Source: Ruminococcus sp. AM36-2AA
GTDB lineage: Bacteria; Bacillota; Clostridia; Lachnospirales; Lachnospiraceae
Length of the DNA: 64,000 bases
Direction: 5' to 3'
Assembly: GCF_003461955.1 (NCBI RefSeq)
Contig: NZ_QTYB01000002.1
Span: 62,001 to 126,000, forward strand
Shown here: positions 35,769 through 44,603 of the stretch, piece by piece
Numbering within the stretch: position 1 is the first letter of the stretch
Layout: each line of letters begins with the position of its first letter
Notes under the pieces: model-generated
Databases searched by the model: none
What the model saw: the letters and a program-made list of their open reading frames with translations, nothing else
Told to the model about the DNA's origin: nothing
Position numbers and translations under genes: made by a program

Positions 35769-37091
35769 ATGGACTTATTTGAATATGCAAAGTCAAAAAC
35801 GCTGGACCAGGAGTCTCCCCTCGCATCCAGGCTGCGTCCGCGAACACTGGATGAGGTGGTGGGACAGCAGCACATCGTAGGAAAAGATAAATTGCTGTAT
35901 CGTGCCATAAAGGCGGATAAGCTGACATCTGTTATCTTTTACGGCCCTCCGGGAACCGGAAAGACCACCCTGGCAAAAGTCATCGCCAATACCACAAGCG
36001 CCAGCTTTACCCAGATCAATGCAACCGTAGCAGGGAAGAAAGATATGGAAGCAGTTGTAAAGCAGGCACAGGACGATCTCGGCATGTATGGAAAAAAGAC
36101 CATTCTGTTCATTGATGAGATCCACCGTTTCAACAAGGGACAGCAGGATTATCTTCTTCCTTTTGTGGAGGATGGAACGATCATTCTGATCGGAGCTACA
36201 ACGGAGAATCCATATTTTGAGGTAAACGGAGCGCTTCTTTCAAGATCCATCATTTTTGAGCTGAAGGCACTGGAAATACCGGAAATAAAAGAACTGATCC
36301 TGCGTGCAGTTAATGATCCGGAACGTGGAATGGGAAGCTACGGTGCGGTGATCGAGAAGGATGCCCTGGAATTTCTGGCAGATATGGCAGGAGGAGACGC
36401 CAGAAGCGCCTTAAACGCCGTAGAACTGGGAATTCTCACCACACCCCGTGATTCGGACGGTAAGATCCATCTGACCCTTGAGGTGGCTTCTGAGTGCATT
36501 CAGAAGCGTGTTGTACGTTATGACAAGAATGGAGATAACCATTACGATATTATTTCTGCCTTTATTAAGAGTATGCGGGGCTCAGACCCGGATGCGGCAG
36601 TTTATTATCTGGCAAAAATGCTTTATGCAGGAGAAGATGTGAAATTTATTGCAAGAAGGATCATGATCCTGGCCTCTGAAGATATCGGAAATGCGGATCC
36701 TCAGGCACTCTGTGTGGCAACGGCAGCAGCGCAGGCAGTGGAACGTGTGGGAATGCCGGAATCCCAGATCATTCTTTCGCAGGCAGTAACATACATGGCC
36801 TGTGCGCCCAAGAGCAATTCCGCGGTGAATGCCATACAGGAGGCCATGCGCTGCGTGAAGGCGAAGAAGACAACTGTGCCGGTACATCTGCAGGATGCTC
36901 ATTATGGTGGCCACGAAAGCCTGGGTCATGGTATCGGATATAAATATGCCCATGATTATCCGAATCACTATGTAAAACAGCAGTATCTGCCATCAGAAAT
37001 CGAAGGAGAACATTTTTACGAGCTCAGTGATATGGGATATGAAAAGAAACTGAAAGAGCATATGAAGAAGATCCACGAAGAAGCGGAATAA
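35769..37091 (+). CDS. rarA: Replication-associated recombination protein A (RarA/MgsA)
   Basis: 440 residues from the ATG at 35769 (AGGAG 8 bases upstream; start MDLFEYAKSK). It has AAA+ Walker A GPPGTGKT at 59-66, Walker B with FIDEIHRFNK, sensor GATTENP, and the MgsA C-terminal tetramerisation region (DYPNHYVKQQYLP). RarA acts at stalled replication forks with SSB and RecA. It is convergent with the DUF4364 gene. Confidence 0.96.
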   Translation: MDLFEYAKSKTLDQESPLASRLRPRTLDEVVGQQHIVGKDKLLYRAIKADKLTSVIFYGPPGTGKTTLAKVIANTTSASFTQINATVAGKKDMEAVVKQAQDDLGMYGKKTILFIDEIHRFNKGQQDYLLPFVEDGTIILIGATTENPYFEVNGALLSRSIIFELKALEIPEIKELILRAVNDPERGMGSYGAVIEKDALEFLADMAGGDARSALNAVELGILTTPRDSDGKIHLTLEVASECIQKRVVRYDKNGDNHYDIISAFIKSMRGSDPDAAVYYLAKMLYAGEDVKFIARRIMILASEDIGNADPQALCVATAAAQAVERVGMPESQIILSQAVTYMACAPKSNSAVNAIQEAMRCVKAKKTTVPVHLQDAHYGGHESLGHGIGYKYAHDYPNHYVKQQYLPSEIEGEHFYELSDMGYEKKLKEHMKKIHEEAE

Positions 37092-37113
37092 GAGAATCTA
37101 TGTGAGAATGAAA

Positions 37114-37150
37114 ATGGAGGAGCTTTTCAGAGAAGCTCCTCCATTATTTT
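37114..37150. terminator. Bidirectional terminator overlapping the DUF4364 stop
   Basis: A 12-bp perfect stem (37114-37125 with 37133-37144), loop 7, with TATTTTG on one side and ATTTTC on the other. It serves rarA and the convergent gene, and its right arm encodes the last residues of the latter. Confidence 0.85.
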
Positions 37151-37639
37151 GTCGTAGACGTTCTGATATTTATAAGGCCAGCTTTCACATACGGACTGGG
37201 CCGCAGCAAGATTGGGAACTTTGATGCTGAGATCAACAATACTGACACCGCCTTCGATAATCCGCAGGCGGACAGAGTAACTGCCCTCCTTGGTGGGGTA
37301 ATAATCCGCAGGAGTGAGAAGATGTTCCTCAATTTTGCAGTGCAGGGAATTGAGATATTCCTCGACTTCTTTCTTAATGTCAGAAGAGAGTTCTCTGGAA
37401 AAATATTTCAGCGTATTTTTTCCTTCTTCAGTCAGTCGGTAATACGTGCGGTTGGACTGGGAAGACATTTCCACAAGATCTGCCTCCACCAGTTCGGAAA
37501 CAGCCTGCTGAAGCTGAAAATAATTGGTATATTTCCGGTCCAGGATAAAATCTGTGATCTGTGAGTTAGTGAGATCCCCTTCGGAATTCTGAAGCATGTA
37601 TAAAATGATAAGTTTGTAGGTTGTAAAAGGTGATGCCAT
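37127..37639 (-). CDS. DUF4364 family protein (winged-helix-like)
   Basis: 170 residues. The N-terminal ~75 residues have a winged-helix look (TNSQITDFILDRKYTNYFQL, then LVEADLVE and TYYRLTEEGK). The C-terminal half carries SVRLRIIEGGVSIVDLSI, typical of DUF4364. Probably a DNA-binding regulator related to PadR/MarR folds; target unknown. It is upstream of nothing on its strand and is likely co-transcribed with the radical SAM and DUF624 genes, 14 bases after the former. Confidence 0.8.
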   Translation of the reverse strand: MASPFTTYKLIILYMLQNSEGDLTNSQITDFILDRKYTNYFQLQQAVSELVEADLVEMSSQSNRTYYRLTEEGKNTLKYFSRELSSDIKKEVEEYLNSLHCKIEEHLLTPADYYPTKEGSYSVRLRIIEGGVSIVDLSIKVPNLAAAQSVCESWPYKYQNVYDKIMEELL

Positions 37640-37653
37640 AAGAATCCTCCTTT

Positions 37654-38595
37654 TTACTGGCTTTTTGAAAGAACCTCAAGGGCTTTTCCCTGAAAACTTT
37701 CTTTTTCTTTCATCCGGTGATGAAGAAGATTTAAAACTTCACGTTTGCGGCTGGCCCATAAAGGTGCGATCAGCAGATCTTTCGGGCCGTCCCCTGTTAC
37801 ACGGTGGATCACGATATCCGGTCTGAGATGTTCCAGACAGTCAATGACAAGGTTCAGATACTCGTCCCGTTCATAAGTGCGGAAAAGACCGGCTTCATGA
37901 TCAGCGGCAAGATCTGTACCACGCAGTACATGAAGAAGCTGCAGCTTGATCCCCTGGATATCCATGGCGTTCAGATAAGCCATTGTTTCCAGGATATCCT
38001 TCCTGCTTTCGCCGGGAAGCCCCAGGATGGTGTGGACGATCACTTCGATGCCGCCTGCGCGGAGATTTTTTACTGCGGTATCAAAACAGGACAGTGGATA
38101 GCCGCGCCGTATATATCTGGCGGTATCTTCATGGATAGTCTGGAGTCCCAGCTCCACCCACACCGGTTTGATCTGGTTCAGGGAATCAAGAAGCTCCAGT
38201 ACATCATCTCCCAGACAGTCCGGTCTGGTACCAATGGACAGTGCCACGATATCCGGATGGGAGATGGCTTCTGTGAAGATCTTACGCAGGTGTTCCACAG
38301 GAGCGTATGTGTTTGTATATGCCTGAAAATAGGCGATATATTTATGAATCGGGCGTTTGGAAGAGAGACTTTTGATCTGTGTGTTGATCTGCTCTGTAAT
38401 GGAAAGAGCGGCGTTTGCTGCAAAATCTCCGCTTCCGCCCTGGCTGCAGAAGATGCAGCCTTTTTTGCCCAGGGTGCCGTCACGGTTGGGACAGGACATG
38501 CCGCCGTTTAATGCAACCCGGTAGACCTTTTCGCCGTATCGCTCCCGGAGCATATAGTCCAGAGAGTGGTAAGGCTTGTCGTTCCAGCGTTTCAT
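37654..38595 (-). CDS. TIGR01212-family radical SAM protein
   Basis: 313 residues. The iron-sulphur motif is CPNRDGTLGKKGCIFC, i.e. C-x11-C-x2-C as in the YhcC/YtqA/Elp3-like branch rather than C-x3-C-x2-C. Other family segments: YFQAYTNTYAPVE, IGTRPDCL, VELGLQTIHEDTAR and HTILGLPGE. The physiological reaction is unknown. The start ATG shares one base with the stop of the DUF624 gene, so the two are coupled. Confidence 0.92.
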   Translation of the reverse strand: MKRWNDKPYHSLDYMLRERYGEKVYRVALNGGMSCPNRDGTLGKKGCIFCSQGGSGDFAANAALSITEQINTQIKSLSSKRPIHKYIAYFQAYTNTYAPVEHLRKIFTEAISHPDIVALSIGTRPDCLGDDVLELLDSLNQIKPVWVELGLQTIHEDTARYIRRGYPLSCFDTAVKNLRAGGIEVIVHTILGLPGESRKDILETMAYLNAMDIQGIKLQLLHVLRGTDLAADHEAGLFRTYERDEYLNLVIDCLEHLRPDIVIHRVTGDGPKDLLIAPLWASRKREVLNLLHHRMKEKESFQGKALEVLSKSQ

Positions 38596-39284
38596 TATGC
38601 CTCTTTCAGTTCGTTTTTCTCTTCGTCGTTTTCGTCGTTTTCATCTTTCGGTATATAGTTATCGAAGATCTTTACAAAGATCTTTGATTTCCAGTAGGCC
38701 AGCGTGGAAAATCCCATCAGAATAAAAAGCATGATCAGGATGGATGTAAACTGTGCGTAGCTCACATAAGCAAAAAGCCACATCAGAAGGAGCGGAGATG
38801 CAGAGATCACAAGCATCAAAAGTGTCAGCGGAAGATGGCGGACGGACATCAGGAATGCATTTACAAAGGTATTCTTGACGGAATTAAAAAATTTGGAAAG
38901 GATCGGATAAATGTACAGAAGGATCATCGCATAGATCAGTGCAAATGCAATGAACAGACTGAAAAGTCCTTTGTACATAGCTCCGCTTCCGGCTCTGGCG
39001 ATCCGAAGATCGATAAACAGAACAGCAGCGGTGAGGAGCATGATGATATTGATGATGGTCGCCTGTTTGAAGTTCTGTTTGAATGAGCGGAAAAAGCTGC
39101 GGGCAATATAAGATTCTTCGTCTCTTGCCATCTTCAGTGTGACATAGTAGAGAGCTGTTATGGAGGCGCCTGCGGTGACAATCGGAATACAGCAGAGGAT
39201 GCACAGAAAATTCAGAAGAAGCAGGTCTGCTACGCGTCCCATGAACACGAAGAATTTGTTGTCCATGTTGAAAAAACGATTCAT
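38595..39284 (-). CDS. YesL/DUF624 family membrane protein
   Basis: 229 residues with about five or six hydrophobic helices, starting MNRFFNMDNKFFVFMGRVADLLLLN, a recognisable DUF624 start, and containing TAGASITALYYVTLKMARDEES. The C-terminal tail is acidic (DENDENDEEKNE). YesL-like proteins often sit near sugar transport genes, but not here. AAGGAGA lies upstream on the minus strand. Confidence 0.87.
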   Translation of the reverse strand: MNRFFNMDNKFFVFMGRVADLLLLNFLCILCCIPIVTAGASITALYYVTLKMARDEESYIARSFFRSFKQNFKQATIINIIMLLTAAVLFIDLRIARAGSGAMYKGLFSLFIAFALIYAMILLYIYPILSKFFNSVKNTFVNAFLMSVRHLPLTLLMLVISASPLLLMWLFAYVSYAQFTSILIMLFILMGFSTLAYWKSKIFVKIFDNYIPKDENDENDEEKNELKEA

Positions 39285-39446
39285 TTGATAAGTCTCCTTT
39301 TCTTTTGGATATTATTTTAAGTATACCCAATCACAGCAGAAAAAGCAAATCCCAAATGTTTTCCGGGGCAGTGGAAATGGAAAACGCAGGTGTCCGTCAT
39401 AGAAAGACAAAAAAGCGAAATAGTTTATTAAATTTCCCTAAAATGC

Positions 39447-39475
39447 TTGCCTATCACGATTTAGAGTGTTAAAAT
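39447..39475 (+). promoter_or_regulatory. Promoter of the TrpR/YerC-like gene
   Basis: TTGCCT, 17-base spacer, TAAAAT, about 50 bases before the gene. Confidence 0.6.
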
Positions 39476-39523
39476 ATCAGTATTGTATCAGACGAAAATT
39501 ATGTATTTTAAAGGAGCGTAACA

Positions 39524-39841
39524 ATGAGCAAAAAAATCAGGACGGAGGCTGTGGATCATCTGTTTGAAGCGATCCTATGCCTGAGGGACAAGGAAGAGTG
39601 TTATACATTTTTTGAGGATGTTTGCACCATCAATGAGCTGCTTTCTTTATCTCAGCGCTTCGAGGTAGCCAAGATGCTTACCGATAAGCGTACATACCTT
39701 GATATTTCCGAGAAGACAGGAGCTTCCACAGCTACGATCAGCCGTGTAAACCGTTCCCTGAACTATGGAAATGACGGTTATGAGATGGTATTTGCACGTA
39801 TGAAGAAGAATAACGAAGAGCAGGGTGGCGAAGCAGAATAG
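39524..39841 (+). CDS. TrpR-related protein YerC/YecD
   Basis: 105 residues. The Trp-repressor-like fold shows LLSLSQRFEVAKMLTDKRTYLDISEKTG followed by ASTATISRVNRSLNYG, the DNA-recognition helix. Members are small helix-turn-helix regulators of mostly unknown targets; an aromatic amino acid ligand is possible but not shown. AAAGGAG precedes the ATG and a strong terminator follows, so it is monocistronic. Confidence 0.92.
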   Translation: MSKKIRTEAVDHLFEAILCLRDKEECYTFFEDVCTINELLSLSQRFEVAKMLTDKRTYLDISEKTGASTATISRVNRSLNYGNDGYEMVFARMKKNNEEQGGEAE

Positions 39842-39886
39842 GACTTATGCCCATGCCGTGAATGATAACGGATAATGCTATAACGT

Positions 39887-39922
39887 AAAAAGAGACAGGC
39901 GATCATGCGTCTGTCTCTTTTC
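39887..39922 (+). terminator. Terminator after the YerC-like gene
   Basis: AAAAGAGACAG pairs with CTGTCTCTTTT around a 12-base loop; A- and T-runs on both sides make it able to act in both directions. Confidence 0.9.
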
Positions 39923-39971
39923 TTCATGCGCCTGGCGGCACACGTTTCCGACCGGATGTAAGAGCCGGATA

Positions 39972-40592
39972 TTATTTGCCTTTTTTTGAGGAATCGGTAT
40001 CTTTTGGAGAATTCATGTGGTCGATCATATTTTCGATGATCATTTTTTTCATGTATACGTCGAAGCTCAGCAGGCAGATAAAAGAAAACTGATGAAGGAA
40101 TTCCTTATCTTCCGGATCAGCATCTTCGAATATTTCTCCGGCGCTTTTGAACCGGCGCATGAGATCTTTTTCCAGGTAACGGATCTGAGTCTGTTCCATA
40201 CTGAAAACTTCCTGATAGATATAAGTCATATCTTTCTCAGTCATGGATTTGAAATATTTATCCGTGATCGGCCCGAGAAGAGTCTGGATGTCACTGATGG
40301 AGAGAATATTCTTAAAATAGTAAATAAAGATCAGCATCAGCAGATGTTCCCGGGAGTAGCGTTTCTTCTCCGGCGGGGGGAGAAGCTTATTCTTGGCGTA
40401 GTTGTTGATCATGGTCTTGGTCAGGATCTTGTCATCCTCGTGACGTTTGGTGGAAGCGAGATTTTCTTCCATGAAAGTAGTGACCTGATCCATGTAAAGA
40501 TCGATGTTTGGGATTTCATCTGGTTTTATATAATCAAGCTCAGCAATTTTCGCAAAAATGCTGCTCATCATCTCTTTTTCGTTTCTTGTCAT
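39972..40592 (-). CDS. DUF1836 family protein
   Basis: 206 residues from the ATG at 40592, spaced 9 bases from AGAGGTG. The DUF1836 core is recognisable: LTKTMINNYAKNKLLPPPEKKRYSREHLLMLIFIYYFKNILSISDI, a MerR-like DNA-binding pattern. The C-terminal ~80 residues are helical and the end is polar. Likely a transcription regulator of unknown target. It is divergent from pcrA. Confidence 0.85.
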   Translation of the reverse strand: MTRNEKEMMSSIFAKIAELDYIKPDEIPNIDLYMDQVTTFMEENLASTKRHEDDKILTKTMINNYAKNKLLPPPEKKRYSREHLLMLIFIYYFKNILSISDIQTLLGPITDKYFKSMTEKDMTYIYQEVFSMEQTQIRYLEKDLMRRFKSAGEIFEDADPEDKEFLHQFSFICLLSFDVYMKKMIIENMIDHMNSPKDTDSSKKGK

Positions 40593-40753
40593 CACATTAT
40601 CACCTCTGCTCCCTATTATATAGTTTTAAATACTACTTGTAAAGAAACTTTTTTCCGGGAAAATGAGAAAGTAAGGTTGTGGCTTTACCGGAAAGAAAAG
40701 ACATGGTAGTATATAAAGATACTGTTGATATGGAAAAAGAAATGGAGATCAAA

Positions 40754-42997
40754 ATGAGTATACAGGATGCTTTGGACACATTGAATCCCATGCAGCGGGA
40801 AGCTGCTGTACATACAGAGGGGCCGCTTCTGATTCTTGCAGGAGCCGGTTCCGGAAAAACAAGAGTGCTGACTCACAGGATTGCCTATTTAATGGAGGAA
40901 AAGGGCGTCAATCCCTGGAATATCCTGGCGATCACCTTTACCAACAAGGCTGCCAGTGAGATGCGGGAACGTGTAAATAAAATTGCGGGAATGGGCGCAG
41001 AGAGCGTATGGGTTTCTACCTTTCATTCCGCATGCGTGAGGATTTTACGCAGACATATTGAAGTGCTGGGATTTAGCAGTAATTTTACCATCTATGATAC
41101 CGACGACCAGAAGACAGTCATGAGGGAAATCTTCCGGAAATTCAGTATCAATACAAAAATTTATAAAGAACGCGCTGTTCTTGCGGAGATTTCCCATGCC
41201 AAGGATGAGCTGATCACGCCGGAAGAGATGGAGCTGAATGCGGGAAGTGATCCGGATGCACGGAAGATTGCAGGCATGTATAAGGAATACCAGTCCATCC
41301 TCCGGGGAAACAACGCCCTGGATTTTGATGACCTGATCGTGAAAACCGTGGAGCTTTTCCAACACAATCCGGATATCCTGGATTATTATCAGGAACGTTT
41401 CCGGTATATTATGGTGGATGAGTATCAGGATACTAACACCGCACAGTTTAAATTCGTAAGTCTTCTTGCGGAAAAATACAAGAATCTCTGCGTAGTTGGC
41501 GATGATGACCAGTCTATTTATCGTTTCCGTGGAGCAAATATCGGGAACATCCTGGGCTTTGAGAAGGTTTTCACTGAGGCGAATGTGGTACGGCTGGAGC
41601 AGAATTACCGTTCTACACAGAATATCCTGAACGCAGCCAACGAGGTAATTGCCAACAATACAGAACGTAAAGAAAAACGACTCTGGACAGAGAACGAAGA
41701 GGGTGATAAAGTTCATTTCCGGCAGTTCAACAACGGATTTGAGGAAGCGGAGTATGTTGCGGGAGAGATCATTCAGGGACGGCGTAACGGGAAATTCCAG
41801 TATAAGGACTGTGCGGTACTTTACCGGACCAATGCCCAGTCACGTCTCTTTGAAGAAAAATTTCTCCTGGCAAATGTGCCGTATAAGATTGTGGGCGGTG
41901 TAAACTTTTATGCCCGCAAAGAGATCAAGGATCTGTTAAGCTATCTGAAGACGATTGACAATGCCAGTGATGATCTGGCTGTGCGCAGGATCTTAAATGT
42001 ACCGAAGAGAGGAATCGGAGCTACCAGCATCGGCCGGGTCCAGGATTATGCGGATATGATGAACCTGAGCTTTTATGATGCCCTCCGTGTGGTGGAGGAA
42101 GTACCGTCCATTGGCCGGGCAGCAGGAAAGATCAATGATTTTGTATCTTTTATCCAGGGACTTAAGAGTAAGGCAGAGGCTTATACAGTCCGTGAAACGC
42201 TGGAAGAAGTGATCGAACTGACCGGTTATGTGAAAGAGCTGGAAGCAGAAAAAACAGAAGAAGCTCAGGCAAGGATCGAGAATATCGATGAGCTGATCTC
42301 CAAGACCGAATCTTTCCAGGAAGCCATGGAAGAGGCAGGACAGCCGGCAACACTTTCCGCATTTCTGGAAGAGATCGCACTGGTGGCAGATATTGATTCC
42401 GTTGATCCGGATCAGGATTATGTGCTTCTTATGACCCTTCACAGTGCCAAGGGACTGGAATTCCCCAATGTATTTATGGCAGGTATGGAGGACGGAGTAT
42501 TTCCGGGATATGCGTCCATCTGGTCCGGAGACCCGTCGGATATTGAAGAAGAGCGAAGACTCTGTTATGTGGGGATCACACGTGCCATGAAGGAACTGAC
42601 ATTAACCTGTGCAAAACAGCGTATGATCCGTGGAGAGACCCAGTACAACCGTGTATCACGCTTTGTAAGGGAAATTCCAAGAGAATTGGTGGATCTTGGA
42701 CATACGATTCAGGAGAAAAAGCCCAGAGTAGATGATATCGTATCTCCGAAAAGCGCCTATGCCCAGATGAAAATGAATTTCCAGGCAAAGAGCACCCTGC
42801 AGAAAAAAGATTTCACAGTGAAGAAGGCGGACAGCCTGGACTATGGTGAGGGAGACACGGTCCGTCATGTGAAATTCGGAGTCGGTATCGTAAAAAATAT
42901 CGCAGACGGCGGCAGAGACTACGAAGTGACGGTAGACTTTGACAAAGTCGGCGTGAAAAAAATGTTCGCCGGTTTTGCCAAGCTGAAAAAGATCTGA
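40754..42997 (+). CDS. pcrA: ATP-dependent DNA helicase PcrA (UvrD family)
   Basis: 747 residues from the ATG at 40754 (GGAG 6 bases upstream; start MSIQDALDTLNPMQREAA). Superfamily 1 motifs: Walker A AGAGSGKT (29-36), TFTNKAA, DEYQDTN (from Asp222), GDDDQSIYRFRGA, LEQNYRST, LMTLHSAKGLEFP and YVGITRA. The C-terminal end carries a Tudor-like RNA-polymerase-binding region (VRHVKFGVGIVKNI). PcrA works in repair, replication restart and plasmid replication. Confidence 0.97.
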   Translation: MSIQDALDTLNPMQREAAVHTEGPLLILAGAGSGKTRVLTHRIAYLMEEKGVNPWNILAITFTNKAASEMRERVNKIAGMGAESVWVSTFHSACVRILRRHIEVLGFSSNFTIYDTDDQKTVMREIFRKFSINTKIYKERAVLAEISHAKDELITPEEMELNAGSDPDARKIAGMYKEYQSILRGNNALDFDDLIVKTVELFQHNPDILDYYQERFRYIMVDEYQDTNTAQFKFVSLLAEKYKNLCVVGDDDQSIYRFRGANIGNILGFEKVFTEANVVRLEQNYRSTQNILNAANEVIANNTERKEKRLWTENEEGDKVHFRQFNNGFEEAEYVAGEIIQGRRNGKFQYKDCAVLYRTNAQSRLFEEKFLLANVPYKIVGGVNFYARKEIKDLLSYLKTIDNASDDLAVRRILNVPKRGIGATSIGRVQDYADMMNLSFYDALRVVEEVPSIGRAAGKINDFVSFIQGLKSKAEAYTVRETLEEVIELTGYVKELEAEKTEEAQARIENIDELISKTESFQEAMEEAGQPATLSAFLEEIALVADIDSVDPDQDYVLLMTLHSAKGLEFPNVFMAGMEDGVFPGYASIWSGDPSDIEEERRLCYVGITRAMKELTLTCAKQRMIRGETQYNRVSRFVREIPRELVDLGHTIQEKKPRVDDIVSPKSAYAQMKMNFQAKSTLQKKDFTVKKADSLDYGEGDTVRHVKFGVGIVKNIADGGRDYEVTVDFDKVGVKKMFAGFAKLKKI

Positions 42998-43055
42998 GAG
43001 GGATCTCTCCGGGCAGACTATTTCTGCAAAAAACTGTAAAAATCCGGCCTCAAGG

Positions 43056-43084
43056 TTGTAATTGGAAAACCGGTATGTTAGAAT
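43056..43084 (+). promoter_or_regulatory. Promoter of the cobalamin transport operon
   Basis: TTGTAA, 17-base spacer, TAGAAT with extended TG (43076-43077). It lies just before the riboswitch aptamer. Confidence 0.75.
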
Positions 43085-43099
43085 CAGTATCAGCGTAAT

Positions 43100-43336
43100 T
43101 GAATTGCTGTGAAGTGAACAGTATCACCGGCACATATGCTGCCGGATACTGTGAGAGGGAATCGGGTAAAAAGCCTGAGCGGTTGCGGCCACTGTATACA
43201 GAAGAAGGGATTTCACATGCCATTGCAGAAACTCATGTGAGAAGGCGAAATCCCGATGTCAGAGAGATTCTGGAGAAAATTCTGATATATCATTCATGAT
43301 CGGCTAAAAGATGAATGGTGTATCAGTTTTTATTTT
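43100..43336 (+). promoter_or_regulatory. Cobalamin riboswitch with terminator expression platform
   Basis: The conserved core is visible: GAGGGAATCGGGTAAAA-type segment, then GCCTGAGCGGTTGCGGCCACTG with the diagnostic GCCACTG at 43198-43204. The expression platform is a 16-bp stem (43282-43297 with 43311-43326) followed by TTTTTATTTT. When adenosyl- or methyl-cobalamin binds, the terminator should form and shut off the transporter genes. The remaining leader (43337-43488) holds no recognised element. Confidence 0.93.
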
Positions 43337-43494
43337 GCGGAGTTTTTTCTGAGTCTGTAAGTCAGGAAACCTGCTTGACAGTATGTAAGTGGGAGCTTCC
43401 GTACAAAGTGTTCCGTGCAGATTTTATGAAGCCCCATCTTTTCGGTTACCCATAGGCAACAGGAGATAAAACAGGCGAAAAGAGAGGAAATGAA

Positions 43495-44589
43495 ATGAAA
43501 AACAAGTATGTATCCACAAGAATCATGGCAATGGTAATGGCAGCGGCAATGACCGTATCAGCAACTCCGGCTGTTTATGCCGCAGAGAGAGCAGACTCCG
43601 AGACCATCAAGGAAGACAACCAGCCGGCAGCAGAAGACAGTACAGAGTCTGCAGACACCGAAGATTCTTCCGCAGAGGCAACCAAGACAGAATATCCTCT
43701 GACCATCACAACCTATGATTACGATGGAAACGAAATCGAAACCACTTATGAAAAAGCACCGGAAAAAGTCCTTGCTGTATATCAGGGAAGCATTGAGACT
43801 ATGCTCGCACTTGGTCTGGAAGACCACCTGGTAGCTACCGCAGGTCTTGATAATGAAGTTCCGGAAGATCTCAAAGAAGCATTCTCAAAAACAAATTATC
43901 TTGACGAATTTACCCCATCCCTTGAAACTGTAACAATGCTGGAGCCGGACATGATCTTATCCTGGAGCTCTCTTTTCTCTGATAAGAATCTGGGAAATGT
44001 AACAGACTGGATCGACAAAGGCTGCAACACCTACTACAACACCAATACTCGTCCGGACGGCGACAGAACACTGGAAAATGAATTCACAGATATCTTAAAT
44101 ATCGGAAAGATCTTCGATGTACAGGACAAAGCACAGGCTATCGTTGATGATGCAAAAGCAGTGATCGACAAAACTCTTACTGCAACTGCAGATGTAAAAG
44201 ACAAACCAAGCGTAATGGTATTGGAGCCTCTTGGAGATGACATCACAAACTATGGCGTAAAGAGCCTTGGCGGAGATATGGTAACACAGTTAGGCGCAAC
44301 TCTTGCAAACCCGGATGCTTCCACCGTTGGAAAAGAGGATATCATCGCAGCCAACCCTGACGTGATCTTTGTGGTTTACATGCCATATGCAGGAGATGAT
44401 CCGGAAACTGTTAAGAACAGCCAGCTTGCAGTGATCCAGGATGATGAGTCCCTGAAGAGCCTTGACGCAGTAAAGAACGGACGTGTTTACCCGATCATGC
44501 TCAGTGAGATGTATGCAAGTGCAACACGTACCCAGGACGGAATCGAAACTTTTGCAAAGGGATTATATCCGGACGTAAATCTTGACTGA
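43495..44589 (+). CDS. btuF: ABC transporter substrate-binding protein, cobalamin type (BtuF-like)
   Basis: 364 residues. A signal peptide (about 1-29, ending VYA) is followed by an acidic Ser/Glu-rich linker and a type III binding-protein fold: PEKVLAVYQGSIETMLALGL, TVTMLEPDMILSW and AANPDVIFVVYMPY. The family also binds iron-siderophores and haem; the riboswitch makes cobalamin the likely substrate. There is no lipobox Cys after the signal peptide, unlike most Gram-positive relatives. GAGAGG precedes the ATG. Confidence 0.87.
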   Translation: MKNKYVSTRIMAMVMAAAMTVSATPAVYAAERADSETIKEDNQPAAEDSTESADTEDSSAEATKTEYPLTITTYDYDGNEIETTYEKAPEKVLAVYQGSIETMLALGLEDHLVATAGLDNEVPEDLKEAFSKTNYLDEFTPSLETVTMLEPDMILSWSSLFSDKNLGNVTDWIDKGCNTYYNTNTRPDGDRTLENEFTDILNIGKIFDVQDKAQAIVDDAKAVIDKTLTATADVKDKPSVMVLEPLGDDITNYGVKSLGGDMVTQLGATLANPDASTVGKEDIIAANPDVIFVVYMPYAGDDPETVKNSQLAVIQDDESLKSLDAVKNGRVYPIMLSEMYASATRTQDGIETFAKGLYPDVNLD

Positions 44590-44603
44590 TCGGAGAAAAT
44601 GCA

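Noticed and set aside
43099..43299. A 66-codon plus-strand frame upstream of btuF
   Set aside because: It lies within the cobalamin riboswitch core, including GCCACTG; the RNA explains the sequence.
43337..43494. A second riboswitch between the terminator and btuF
   Set aside because: TTGACA at 43375 has no matching -10 at normal spacing and no known aptamer core was seen.
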